Source: Parvularcula sp039198765 (GTDB lineage: Bacteria; Pseudomonadota; Alphaproteobacteria; Caulobacterales; Parvularculaceae). From it: DNA of 24,249 nt. Location of the stretch: contig JBCCTF010000048.1 in the NCBI GenBank assembly GCA_039198765.1, positions 1 through 24,249 on the forward strand. The letters run 5' to 3'. A program made the position numbers and the translations under genes. Shown piece by piece: positions 1 through 6,598 of the stretch. How positions within the stretch are numbered: the first letter of the stretch is position 1; each line of letters starts with the position of its first letter. A model generated the notes under the pieces. The model ran no database searches and had not been told where the DNA came from. It saw only the letters and a program-made list of their open reading frames with translations.

Positions 1-398
1 CCACGAACCAACGCCTCGAGTTTAGAAATCTCGACATTGATGAGAGTTTCGGCATCAGGGTGAGCGCTGACAGTCCTTGTGAATCCGCTGAATGCGTAAT
101 TGTCCGCAAGCTGATTTTCCACAGCTCCGCGTGCTAGTCCTCGGAAGTACCATACCCTCGCTTCTTCGATGTCGTTGGTGTTGAGAAGCTCGACAACGTG
201 TTCAGCCACCGAAAGCACATTGAAATCCTGGGGCGCTTTCGGAGAACTGATCGCGTCAGCCGTCGTGTTGTTGGATGTAAGATCGGCTTCCGGTGATGTG
301 CCGTTCAAGACTGCTGTCGCCAAGAACAGTGGCCAATAGGGCAAAGGAAACTCCGCGCAACACTTAAAAGCACTCTTTCCGATCTTACATGATCTCAT
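1..398 (-). CDS. Unrecognised exported protein, N-terminal part (runs off left edge)
   Basis: A frame open from an ATG at 398 to the window edge encodes about 132 residues. After a charged start (MRSCKIGKS) there is a hydrophobic stretch (PYWPLFLATAVL) that could be a signal peptide or anchor. A Ser/Thr/Asn-rich linker follows, then an acidic helical part containing VAEHVVELL, EEARVWYFRGLARG and AETLINVEISKLEALV. The helical part resembles TPR- or Sel1-like secreted proteins, but I do not recognise a family. The RBS before the ATG is poor. A GTG in another frame at about 362 gives a cleaner signal-like sequence (VLRGVSFALLATVLG) that then hits a stop, so the true start, or an indel near 300-340, is uncertain. 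The gene is divergent from the psp operon and shares its upstream region. Confidence 0.5.
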   Translation of the reverse strand, partial: MRSCKIGKSAFKCCAEFPLPYWPLFLATAVLNGTSPEADLTSNNTTADAISSPKAPQDFNVLSVAEHVVELLNTNDIEEARVWYFRGLARGAVENQLADNYAFSGFTRTVSAHPDAETLINVEISKLEALVR

Positions 399-472
399 GA
401 ACACCGGTCCAGATGCATTGATGTCTGGACGAGCGGTTGGCGCAGTGACCAGGGCACCAAGAGGCCGACCTG

Positions 473-502
473 CGATAGGGCAGGCCTATGATCGCCGATA
501 GG
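473..502. repeat. Three ATAGG/CCTAT half-sites in the promoter region
   Basis: CGATAGG occurs at 473-479 and again at 496-502. Between them lies the reverse complement CCTAT at 485-489. The first pair forms an inverted repeat with a 5-nt spacer, and the second pair one with an 8-nt spacer. They lie in the intergenic region between divergent genes, upstream of the psp promoter, which is where an operator would be expected. Function is inferred only from position and symmetry. Confidence 0.35.
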
Positions 503-538
503 ATCAGCTGAGATATACAGATTTAGCAGCTGACATTC

Positions 539-572
539 TTGACAAAACGCATCTGCATTCAAATGTATACAG
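539..572 (+). promoter_or_regulatory. Candidate promoter of the RHH-PspA-YqiJ-flotillin operon
   Basis: A perfect TTGACA -35 element lies at 539-544. The best -10 is either ATGTAT (563-568, 18-bp spacer) or TATACA (566-571, 21-bp spacer, long). The region contains the palindrome GTATAC (565-570). The 7-mer TATACAG occurs at 566-572 and also at 514-520, 52 bp upstream. That is about five helical turns, so both copies would face the same side of the helix. The start codon follows at 586 after GGGAGA (574-579), a good ribosome-binding site. Confidence 0.5.
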
Positions 573-585
573 AGGGAGACGGTCC

Positions 586-1089
586 ATGCCTCGAAAAGCG
601 ATACCCCTCTCGCTGCGTATCAGCGACGACGACGCGGCGTTTCTTGCCAACTACACCCCAGAGGGCGCCGCAACGCCTTCTGAGAAGGTGAGACACCTGA
701 TTGCAGAGGCACGGGAGCGTGCCGAAGCAAAGGGGCCCGAAGATGGGCGAACGGCTGCGACACACGTTCTCGCGCCGGCCCGAAAGCGGTGGCGCGATCT
801 TGAGGCAAAGACTGGCCGGAACTCGGATTTGGTGCTCAAGCTCTACGATCGAGCGGCAGAGCTCCTTGGACGGATGATTGTTGGTCCGCATGCGGAAGAT
901 GAGCTTGAGCAGTTTGAGGCTGATCTCGCTCGAGAGGCCGCGCGGACCATTGAAGACCTTTTAGCCCTCCAACTGGGCGGGAACACGCGTGCCTACAACG
1001 ACGGCGCGCTTGGGGATGAGCTGAGCCAAGCCATGTGCCTGCTTGAGCGCATGCCAAAACGAAAAACGAAGGAGAAGGCCAATGCGTGA
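586..1089 (+). CDS. Ribbon-helix-helix-like protein heading the PspA/flotillin operon
   Basis: This 167-residue protein has an N-terminus that looks like a ribbon-helix-helix fold. A short strand (IPLSLRIS, residues 6-13) is followed by a helix (DDDAAFLANY), a turn, and a second helix beginning TPSEKVRHLIAEA (30-42). The rest (about 55-167) is charged and helical with no motif I recognise, ending in a basic tail (PKRKTKEK). It is the first gene after a TTGACA promoter, and its stop codon overlaps the start of pspA by 8 nt, so the two are translationally coupled. RHH proteins are often small DNA-binding autoregulators. An operon repressor acting on the GTATAC/TATACAG sites upstream is an inference. 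It could instead be a PspA-binding partner. Confidence 0.75.
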   Translation: MPRKAIPLSLRISDDDAAFLANYTPEGAATPSEKVRHLIAEARERAEAKGPEDGRTAATHVLAPARKRWRDLEAKTGRNSDLVLKLYDRAAELLGRMIVGPHAEDELEQFEADLAREAARTIEDLLALQLGGNTRAYNDGALGDELSQAMCLLERMPKRKTKEKANA

Positions 1090-1759
1090 TGGACTGATTG
1101 GACGGGTTAAGCGGATCGTGTCGGGGAGTGTGAACTCCGTTGTCGATGCGGTGGAAGCCGCTGCGCCCGAAACGGTGATGAAGGAAGCCATCAGAGAAGT
1201 CGATGCGGCGATCGATGAAGTCCGCCATGAGCTTGGTAAGACGGTTGCTGACAAGCACCACGCAGCGAAAAGGCTGGCGGCGTCATCAGAGAAGCATGAC
1301 GAGCTGGCCGAGAAGATCGAGTTTGCGGTTGGCGAAGGCCGCGATGACCTGGCCCAGGCGGCGATCGCAAGGCAGTTGGATCTTGAGGCCCAAATGCCGG
1401 TGCTTGAAAGCGCGCTTCGCGATTTCTCTGAACAAGAAGCTGAGCTTGAGGCCTATGTTTCGGCCCTCAATGCACGCCGTCGTGAGATGGAAGAGGACCT
1501 GGACCAATTTGTTCAGTCGCAGAAAGAGGCGGCAGCGTCTTCCGGCGGAGCTGACGGCATGGGTGCTTCGCCAGAGGACAAGGCGACAAAAGCCGACCGT
1601 GCCTTTAACCGTGTGCTGAAGAATGCATCGGGCGTTGCCGGGACATCACCGGCCGATCGCGATACCGCCCAAAAGCTCGAGGAGCTTTCACGGATTGAAC
1701 GGGAGAACCGCATCAAGGAACGCCTGGCGAAGGTTAAGGCGATCCAGAAGGACGGCTAA
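1082..1759 (+). CDS. pspA: PspA/IM30 family protein
   Basis: A 225-residue, almost entirely alpha-helical protein of the PspA/IM30/Vipp1 (ESCRT-III-like) family. These proteins bind the inner membrane, polymerise, and protect or repair it under stress. Seen here: the amphipathic N-terminal segment (MRDGLIGRVKRIVSGSVNSVV), then the family pattern of AAPETVMKEAIREVDAAIDEVRHEL-type helices and a long coiled-coil hairpin (about 35-150). A less ordered Ala/Gly/Asp stretch follows, then a final helix (LEELSRIERENRIKERLAKVKAI). An upstream in-frame ATG at 1043 would add 13 unrelated residues inside the previous gene. The ATG at 1082 is chosen because it follows AAGGAGAAGG and begins with the conserved amphipathic helix. 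The last base of its stop codon is the first base of the next gene's ATG (TAATG). Confidence 0.9.
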   Translation: MRDGLIGRVKRIVSGSVNSVVDAVEAAAPETVMKEAIREVDAAIDEVRHELGKTVADKHHAAKRLAASSEKHDELAEKIEFAVGEGRDDLAQAAIARQLDLEAQMPVLESALRDFSEQEAELEAYVSALNARRREMEEDLDQFVQSQKEAAASSGGADGMGASPEDKATKADRAFNRVLKNASGVAGTSPADRDTAQKLEELSRIERENRIKERLAKVKAIQKDG

Positions 1760-2442
1760 TGGACTTCTTTTCACCCGAGGCGGTTCCGTTTTCAGCGGCG
1801 CTTGTTCTTATGGCGCTGCTTGTTGGAGCTGAGGTGATCGGTGCACTGATTGGCTTTATGCCGTCAGCTGCGATCGATAGCGCGTTGCCTGACTTTGAGG
1901 TGGACTTGGATGAGGTTGCCGGCGGCCCTCTCGATGCCGACGCGCCGCAGCTGGGTGATACGCCTGGTGGATTGTCGCGTTTCTTCGGCTGGCTGTTGGT
2001 TGGCAAGGTTCCTGTGCTGGTTCTGCTGATGGCGTTCCTGGCAGCGTTCGGCGTGATCGGATTGATGGGTCAATCCATCGTGGTATCGACCCTGGGGTTC
2101 CCATTGCCGGCCTTTGTCAGTGTACCCGCCGCGTTCGCCGGAGCGCTCTATCCGACACGGTGGCTGGGGCGAGGAATTGCTGCGATCTTCCCCAAGGAAC
2201 ACACGGAAGCAGCATCTGCGGAGAGCTTTGTTGGTCGGACCGCGGTTGTGACCATGGGGACGGCAAAGCGAGGTCTGCCAGCGGAAGCGAAGCTGACAGA
2301 TCAATTTGGGCAAAGCCATTACATCAGGGTGGAGCCCGATAACGACGACGAGACATTCGATCAGGGTGCTGACGTCTTAGTGGTGAGCAAGGCGGGAGCG
2401 ATCTATCGGGTGATCCAAACAACATCGGAGTATTTGGGATAA
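1759..2442 (+). CDS. yqiJ: YqiJ-like inner-membrane protein with C-terminal OB-fold
   Basis: A 227-residue membrane protein resembling E. coli YqiJ (DUF1449/OB-fold, functionally like NfeD proteins that partner flotillins). Hydrophobic segments lie at about 10-35, 76-103 and 108-130. A soluble domain (about 155-225) contains SFVGRTAVVTMGTAKRGLP, QSHYIRVEPD and GADVLVVSKAGAIYRV, a beta-rich pattern typical of the OB-fold. An acidic loop (PDFEVDLDEVAGGPLDADAP) separates the first two membrane segments. The gene overlaps both neighbours by one base (TAATG at each end). Family knowledge places it as the membrane partner of the flotillin encoded next. Confidence 0.85.
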   Translation: MDFFSPEAVPFSAALVLMALLVGAEVIGALIGFMPSAAIDSALPDFEVDLDEVAGGPLDADAPQLGDTPGGLSRFFGWLLVGKVPVLVLLMAFLAAFGVIGLMGQSIVVSTLGFPLPAFVSVPAAFAGALYPTRWLGRGIAAIFPKEHTEAASAESFVGRTAVVTMGTAKRGLPAEAKLTDQFGQSHYIRVEPDNDDETFDQGADVLVVSKAGAIYRVIQTTSEYLG

Positions 2443-4280
2443 TGGATTTTGGGACAGTTTCGGGAGTTCAGTCGGTTTATACCGAGAGTGCGAGGGAGAT
2501 GATGGGGACCACGGATATTTTAATCTTGGCGGGTGTGGTATTTGCGCTGATGATCGGGATTTGCCTGGTCATGGCACGTCTCTATAAACGGGCTTCGAAA
2601 GAAGTGAGTTTTGTTCGGACCGGCCTCGGCGGTCAAAAGGTGGTGATGAACGGCGGCGCACTGGTCGCCCCGGTTCTTCATGAGATCATACCCGTGAACA
2701 TGAACACCCTTCGCTTGGAAGTGAAGCGGAATGACGGACAGGCACTCATTACCCACGACAGAATGCGTGTCGATGTGCAGGCTGAGTTCTACGTGCGTGT
2801 TCAGCCTACGGTGGAATCCATCGCGAACGCTGCACAAACCCTCGGTAAGCGGACGATGCAGCCGATGGATCTCAAAGAGCTTGTTGAAGGCAAGTTCGTT
2901 GATGCTCTGCGTGCTGTCGCTGCAGAGATGGGCATGGAAGACCTTCACGAGCAACGGGTCGACTTCGTGCAGAAGGTGCAGGCCGCCGTTTCGGAAGACA
3001 TCCTCAAGAACGGCCTTGAACTGGAGTCGGTCTCTCTCACCGGTTTGGACCAGACGAACAAAGAGTTCTTCAACCCGGACAACGCCTTTGACGCCGAAGG
3101 CCTCACAAAACTGACGGCTGAGATCGAAGAGCGCCGGAAAAAACGGAACGACATCGAGCAAGAGACAGAAGTCCTCATTGCACGGAAGAACCTTGAAGCT
3201 GAGGCCCAACGCCTGGAAATCCAGCGGGATGTGGAATACGCGCGCCTCGAGCAGGAGCGTGAAGTCCAGGTCCGTCAGGCGATGCAGGCAGCGCAGATCG
3301 CGCAGGAGGAGGCTGTTCGGAAGCAGGAGGCCGACCAAGCGCGCATTGGCGCGGATCAAGAGATCCGTGAGTCTGAGATTGAAGCAAACCGCGCGGTCGA
3401 AGCGAAGGAGATCGAGAAGCAACGTCTGCTGAGGGAACAGGAGATCAACAAAGAGAAGGCTGTCGAGGCCGCTGACGTTGAGCGGATGAAGCAGATCAAG
3501 CTTGCAGAGCAAGATCGCGATATCGCTGTTGCCGAGAAGAGCCGTGAGAAATCTGAGGCCGACCGTGCCGCGGACGAGGCGCGTGCTATCGCTGCGCAGG
3601 CTCATGAGAGCGTTGTCACGGCAAGAGACACCGAGATTGCCGAGCGTGAGAAGCAGATTGAACTCATCGAAGCTGAAAAAGCGGCGCAGCAGCAGGCGAT
3701 TGCTTTGACGGTCGCTGCGGAGGCCGAGAAGACCGCTGCGACGGACCGCGCCGAGGCGATCAAGATCGCTGCGGAGGCGGAGGCCAACAAAGCGCGTATC
3801 GAAGCTGAAGGTCAGGCGACCGCCGAAAAAGCGAAGGCTGAGGCCATGGCCGTCACCTATGAAGCGGAGGCCACCGGTAAGGCGCGTGTCAACGAGGCGG
3901 CTAACATTCTGTCTGCGGAGCAAATTGCGATGCAGGTGAAGATTGAGCTCATCAACGCGCTGCCGGCCATCATTCAGCAGTCGGTCAAGCCGATGGAGAA
4001 TATCGACGGGATCAAGATCTTGTCCGTGGACGGCCTGAACGGCGCTGGCGCGCTCACAGCCAATGGCGATGATGCCTTTGCGTCCGCGCAGAACGGCAGC
4101 CTAGCCGATCAAGCCGTCGGAGCAGCGCTTCGTTATCGAACCCAAGCGCCGCTCATTGATCAGCTGATGGGTGAGCTGGGCATCACGGGCGGTAGCCTCG
4201 CGGAAATGACCAATCAGCTTACGGACAAACCGCTAGCTAACGGCTCTGCCATCGACCACGGCAAGGGCGACGAACACTAA
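2442..4280 (+). CDS. yqiK: Flotillin family protein (YqiK-type, SPFH/band 7)
   Basis: A 612-residue flotillin. One N-terminal transmembrane helix (DILILAGVVFALMIGICLVMAR, about 25-46) is followed by an SPFH/band 7 domain (about 50-215, with GGALVAPVLHEIIPVNM, RVDVQAEFYVRV and LKELVEGKFVDALRAVAAEM). A very long Glu/Ala/Lys-rich coiled coil (about 225-480) contains the repeated flotillin EAEA patterns. A Gly/Ala/Asn-rich C-terminal tail ends the protein. Flotillins oligomerise on the inner membrane, organise microdomains and influence fluidity. The start at 2442 makes a TAATG overlap with the preceding gene. Met20 and Met21 are later alternatives nearer the membrane helix. No strong terminator follows: 4281-4430 holds only a weak GGGC/GCCC hairpin and an A/T-rich run. 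Confidence 0.92.
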   Translation: MDFGTVSGVQSVYTESAREMMGTTDILILAGVVFALMIGICLVMARLYKRASKEVSFVRTGLGGQKVVMNGGALVAPVLHEIIPVNMNTLRLEVKRNDGQALITHDRMRVDVQAEFYVRVQPTVESIANAAQTLGKRTMQPMDLKELVEGKFVDALRAVAAEMGMEDLHEQRVDFVQKVQAAVSEDILKNGLELESVSLTGLDQTNKEFFNPDNAFDAEGLTKLTAEIEERRKKRNDIEQETEVLIARKNLEAEAQRLEIQRDVEYARLEQEREVQVRQAMQAAQIAQEEAVRKQEADQARIGADQEIRESEIEANRAVEAKEIEKQRLLREQEINKEKAVEAADVERMKQIKLAEQDRDIAVAEKSREKSEADRAADEARAIAAQAHESVVTARDTEIAEREKQIELIEAEKAAQQQAIALTVAAEAEKTAATDRAEAIKIAAEAEANKARIEAEGQATAEKAKAEAMAVTYEAEATGKARVNEAANILSAEQIAMQVKIELINALPAIIQQSVKPMENIDGIKILSVDGLNGAGALTANGDDAFASAQNGSLADQAVGAALRYRTQAPLIDQLMGELGITGGSLAEMTNQLTDKPLANGSAIDHGKGDEH

Positions 4281-4430
4281 TTCTATCGTCGCATGGGCTT
4301 TGGCCCGAATAGAGAAGGGCGGGCGCGTGTCGACCGCTCTTTGTCTTCTTCCATAGGCTTCTTCGCACGCCGCTAGCGGGTATCGAGCGTGAGCGAAGCT
4401 CCTTATATAAAAAAATAAACCGCTTAGTTG

Positions 4431-5477
4431 TCAGCAGATTCGGGGGAGGGGATCCCCGACGAGCCAGTCGACCATGCGTTTGCCGCCGAGGGCGGTTTCG
4501 ATTTGGACGAAACCATGGGGATCACGGATAATCTCGCCTATTTCTGTGGCCCCTTCGCCGTGGGGACCAGCGCGCATCGCGTCGAGCGCAGCGTCAGCCT
4601 CGTTCGCCGGAACGATTGCGATGAGCTTGCCTTCGTTTGCAAGGTAAAGGGGATCGACGCCTAAGACCTCGCAGGCCGATGCCACCGGCGGCTTGATAGG
4701 GATCGCGCTCTCCACCAACTGCGCTCCGGTTCCGCTCGATCGGCAGATTTCGTTGATCGCGGTGGCCAGTCCGCCTCTTGTTGGATCGCGCAGGGTCTTG
4801 GTGCCGGGCGCTGCGTGAAGGATGCTTTGTGCCATGCGGTGCAGGGGTGCGGTGTCGCTCTTGCTCGGCGTGGCCAGTGGGAGGTCTTCGCGCGCGGCGA
4901 GGATGGTAACGCCGTGCTCGCCAATTGGACCGGAAATCAGGATTTTATCGCCAGGTTCCGGACGATCCGCACGCGGTGGATTTTCGATGCTATCAGGAAC
5001 AGTCCCGATACCAGTGGTCGTGATGAAAACACCGTCGCAGTTGCCGCGCTCCACCACCTTCGTGTCGCCTGCTACTATGGCGACGTTGGCTTCTCGTGCT
5101 GCTGCACCCATGGATGCAGCGATGCGGTTCAAATCGGCAAGCGGGAAGCCTTCTTCAATGATGAAACCCACTGTGATGGCATGGGGTATGGCACCACCGC
5201 AGGCGACGTCATTGATTGTTCCGTGTACGCTCAGGTATCCGATGTCGCCCCCGGGAAAGAACAGTGGGCTGACGACATGTCCGTCTGTCGCCACCACGAT
5301 ACGGCCGCCCAGACTCAAGTCAGCGCTATCATCGCCGCGCTCAAGCGCAGGATTGCGGAACGAGGGGAGGAAGACCTCCTCGAAGAGCTGGGCCGATGCT
5401 TTGCCGCCTGAGCCGTGAACAAGCTCGATCTTACCCTTTGAAAGGTCGAGCTTTCTCCTGAAAAGAGGCCGCGCCAT
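4431..5477 (-). CDS. hypE: Hydrogenase maturation factor HypE (intact, orphaned)
   Basis: HypE dehydrates the carbamoyl group, handed by HypF to its C-terminal cysteine, into the cyanide ligand of [NiFe]-hydrogenase. The 348-residue protein has the usual length. It carries the PurM/AIR-synthetase-like features VHGSGGK near the N-terminus, FFPGGDIG, GTINDVACGGA, DPTRGGLATAINEI and the essential C-terminal PRIC ending exactly at the stop codon. The ATG at 5477 is chosen; a TTG two codons upstream is possible. It follows the stop of the hypD remnant by 6 nt. No partner it needs is functional in this window, because HypD is truncated and HypF, HypC, HypA and HypB are absent. It is therefore either a survivor of recent operon decay or serves hydrogenase genes elsewhere. 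Confidence 0.93.
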   Translation of the reverse strand: MARPLFRRKLDLSKGKIELVHGSGGKASAQLFEEVFLPSFRNPALERGDDSADLSLGGRIVVATDGHVVSPLFFPGGDIGYLSVHGTINDVACGGAIPHAITVGFIIEEGFPLADLNRIAASMGAAAREANVAIVAGDTKVVERGNCDGVFITTTGIGTVPDSIENPPRADRPEPGDKILISGPIGEHGVTILAAREDLPLATPSKSDTAPLHRMAQSILHAAPGTKTLRDPTRGGLATAINEICRSSGTGAQLVESAIPIKPPVASACEVLGVDPLYLANEGKLIAIVPANEADAALDAMRAGPHGEGATEIGEIIRDPHGFVQIETALGGKRMVDWLVGDPLPRIC

Positions 5478-5483
5478 TTTCAA

Positions 5484-5849
5484 CTACTCTGCAGCTTGCG
5501 CGTAGGTATCGCGGAAACGGCCGTAGAGGTAATGGGCGGCGCACGCTCCCTCTGGTGAGACCATACACGATCCGAGAGGCGTTTCCGGCGTGCAGCCTGT
5601 CGCAAAGACTTTGCATTCCGGCGGAGTTTTCTCGCCGCGGAGAATCTCGGGGCATGAGCATGCTTTGTGATCCGCGATGGCCTCTTCTTTCGTTGCGAAT
5701 CTTAGTTCGGCGTCGAAGTCCGTGTACTTATCGCTCAGACGCAAGGCGCTATCGGGGATGCTACCAAGGCCGCGCCACTCAAATTCATCGCGTGTGGCGA
5801 AGACATCCGTACAGAGAGCTTGTGCAGCCTTGTTTCCTCCGCGGCGCAC
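5484..5849 (-). pseudogene. hypD: 3' remnant of hypD, fused in phase to hupL
   Basis: The last 121 or so codons of hypD. Typical HypD C-terminal features are visible: AVRRGGN, EFEWRGLGSIPDSALRLSDKY, then CSCPEILRGEKTPPEC, CTPETPLGSCMVSPEGACAA and a YGRF-type end. These include cysteines of the C-terminal iron-sulfur region. About two thirds of HypD, including the N-terminal catalytic cysteines that scaffold Fe(CN)2CO, are missing. The reading frame continues without a stop into hupL sequence upstream, with the join between about 5847 and 5861. It has no start codon of its own and cannot give an active HypD. The TAG at 5486-5484 precedes hypE directly, which is the normal hypD-hypE order. Confidence 0.88.
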
Positions 5850-6595
5850 CGCTCCGACATCGTCGATGTTGATGGCGCAGGGCACGCCGCCCACCAACCA
5901 GTTCGGATGCGGATTTTTCCCTCCAAAGATCGCGTGAATCTTCACGATCTCTTTTTTTGGAAATCGAGGGCTTCCAGATAGTGGGCCGTTGCCATCAGGT
6001 TGGCTTCAGGCGGTAGCTTGTAGGCAGGATGTCCCCAGTAGCCGTTCCGGAAAATGCCGAGCTGACCGGACTCAATGAACCGCTTTAGCTTCGCTTGCAG
6101 ATCGCGGAAATAGCCAGGTGAGGAGAGTGGCCAATCGCTGATCGATTGGGCCAGTTCGGACGTCGCTTTCGGGTCAGCATTCAGTGCCGAGACCACGTGT
6201 ACCCAATCGAGCGCATGCAGATGATAGAAGTGCACGATGTGGTCGTGCATTTGCAGCGCAAGCTGCATCATATTACTGATTGAATTGGCATTTTCAGGAA
6301 TATTGATATCGAGGGCATCCTCGACCGCACGCACCGAAGTGAGTGCGTGGGTGCAGGTGCAGACCCCGCAAATGCGTTGGGTGAAGGCCCAAGCATCGCG
6401 CGGATCGCGGCCGTTAAGGATGACTTCGAGACCGCGCCACATCGTTCCTGTACTGACGGCATTGCGGATGACGTTCTGCTCATCAACGTTCACTTCGACG
6501 CGCAGGTGGCCTTCGATGCGGGTGACCGGATCAACGACGACGCGCTTGCCGCCATCGTCGAGCTTGAAGCCATTCGGAGTTGTTGTCGCGACCAT
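5850..6595 (-). pseudogene. hupL: 5' remnant of hupL, [NiFe]-hydrogenase large subunit
   Basis: About 250 of the roughly 600 codons of an uptake hydrogenase large subunit. Present: DPVTRIEGHLRVEV (22-35), RICGVCTCTH (74-83) with the N-terminal cysteine pair of the NiFe site, and the HupL-typical DHIVHFYHLHALDWV, LSSPGYFRDLQ and YKLPPEANLMATAHYLEALDFQK. A 7-A run (5952-5958) shifts the frame, giving a TGA at 5944-5942. Reading resumes one frame back (EIVKIHAIFGGKNPHPNWL). The sequence then stops being HupL after INIDDVGAV and becomes HypD. The C-terminal DPCxxCxxH ligand motif and processing site are absent, so the product cannot hold the NiFe centre. The ATG at 6595 has GAGGAGG upstream, inside the end of hupS. 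Confidence 0.92.
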
Positions 6596-6598
6596 GAC

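Noticed and set aside
2520..3923. 467-codon open frame on the minus strand inside the flotillin gene
   Set aside because: It is the antisense shadow of the Glu/Ala/Lys-rich coiled coil, has Leu/Arg-biased low-complexity content and matches no family.
4391..4420. GAGC-GAA-GCTC hairpin next to an A/T-rich run as a terminator between the flotillin gene and hypE
   Set aside because: On the plus strand the hairpin is followed by A's, not T's. On the minus strand the T-run comes before the hairpin. The order is wrong for an intrinsic terminator in both directions.
4815..5418. Two 198-codon plus-strand frames opposite hypE
   Set aside because: Antisense shadows of an intact, conserved hypE.
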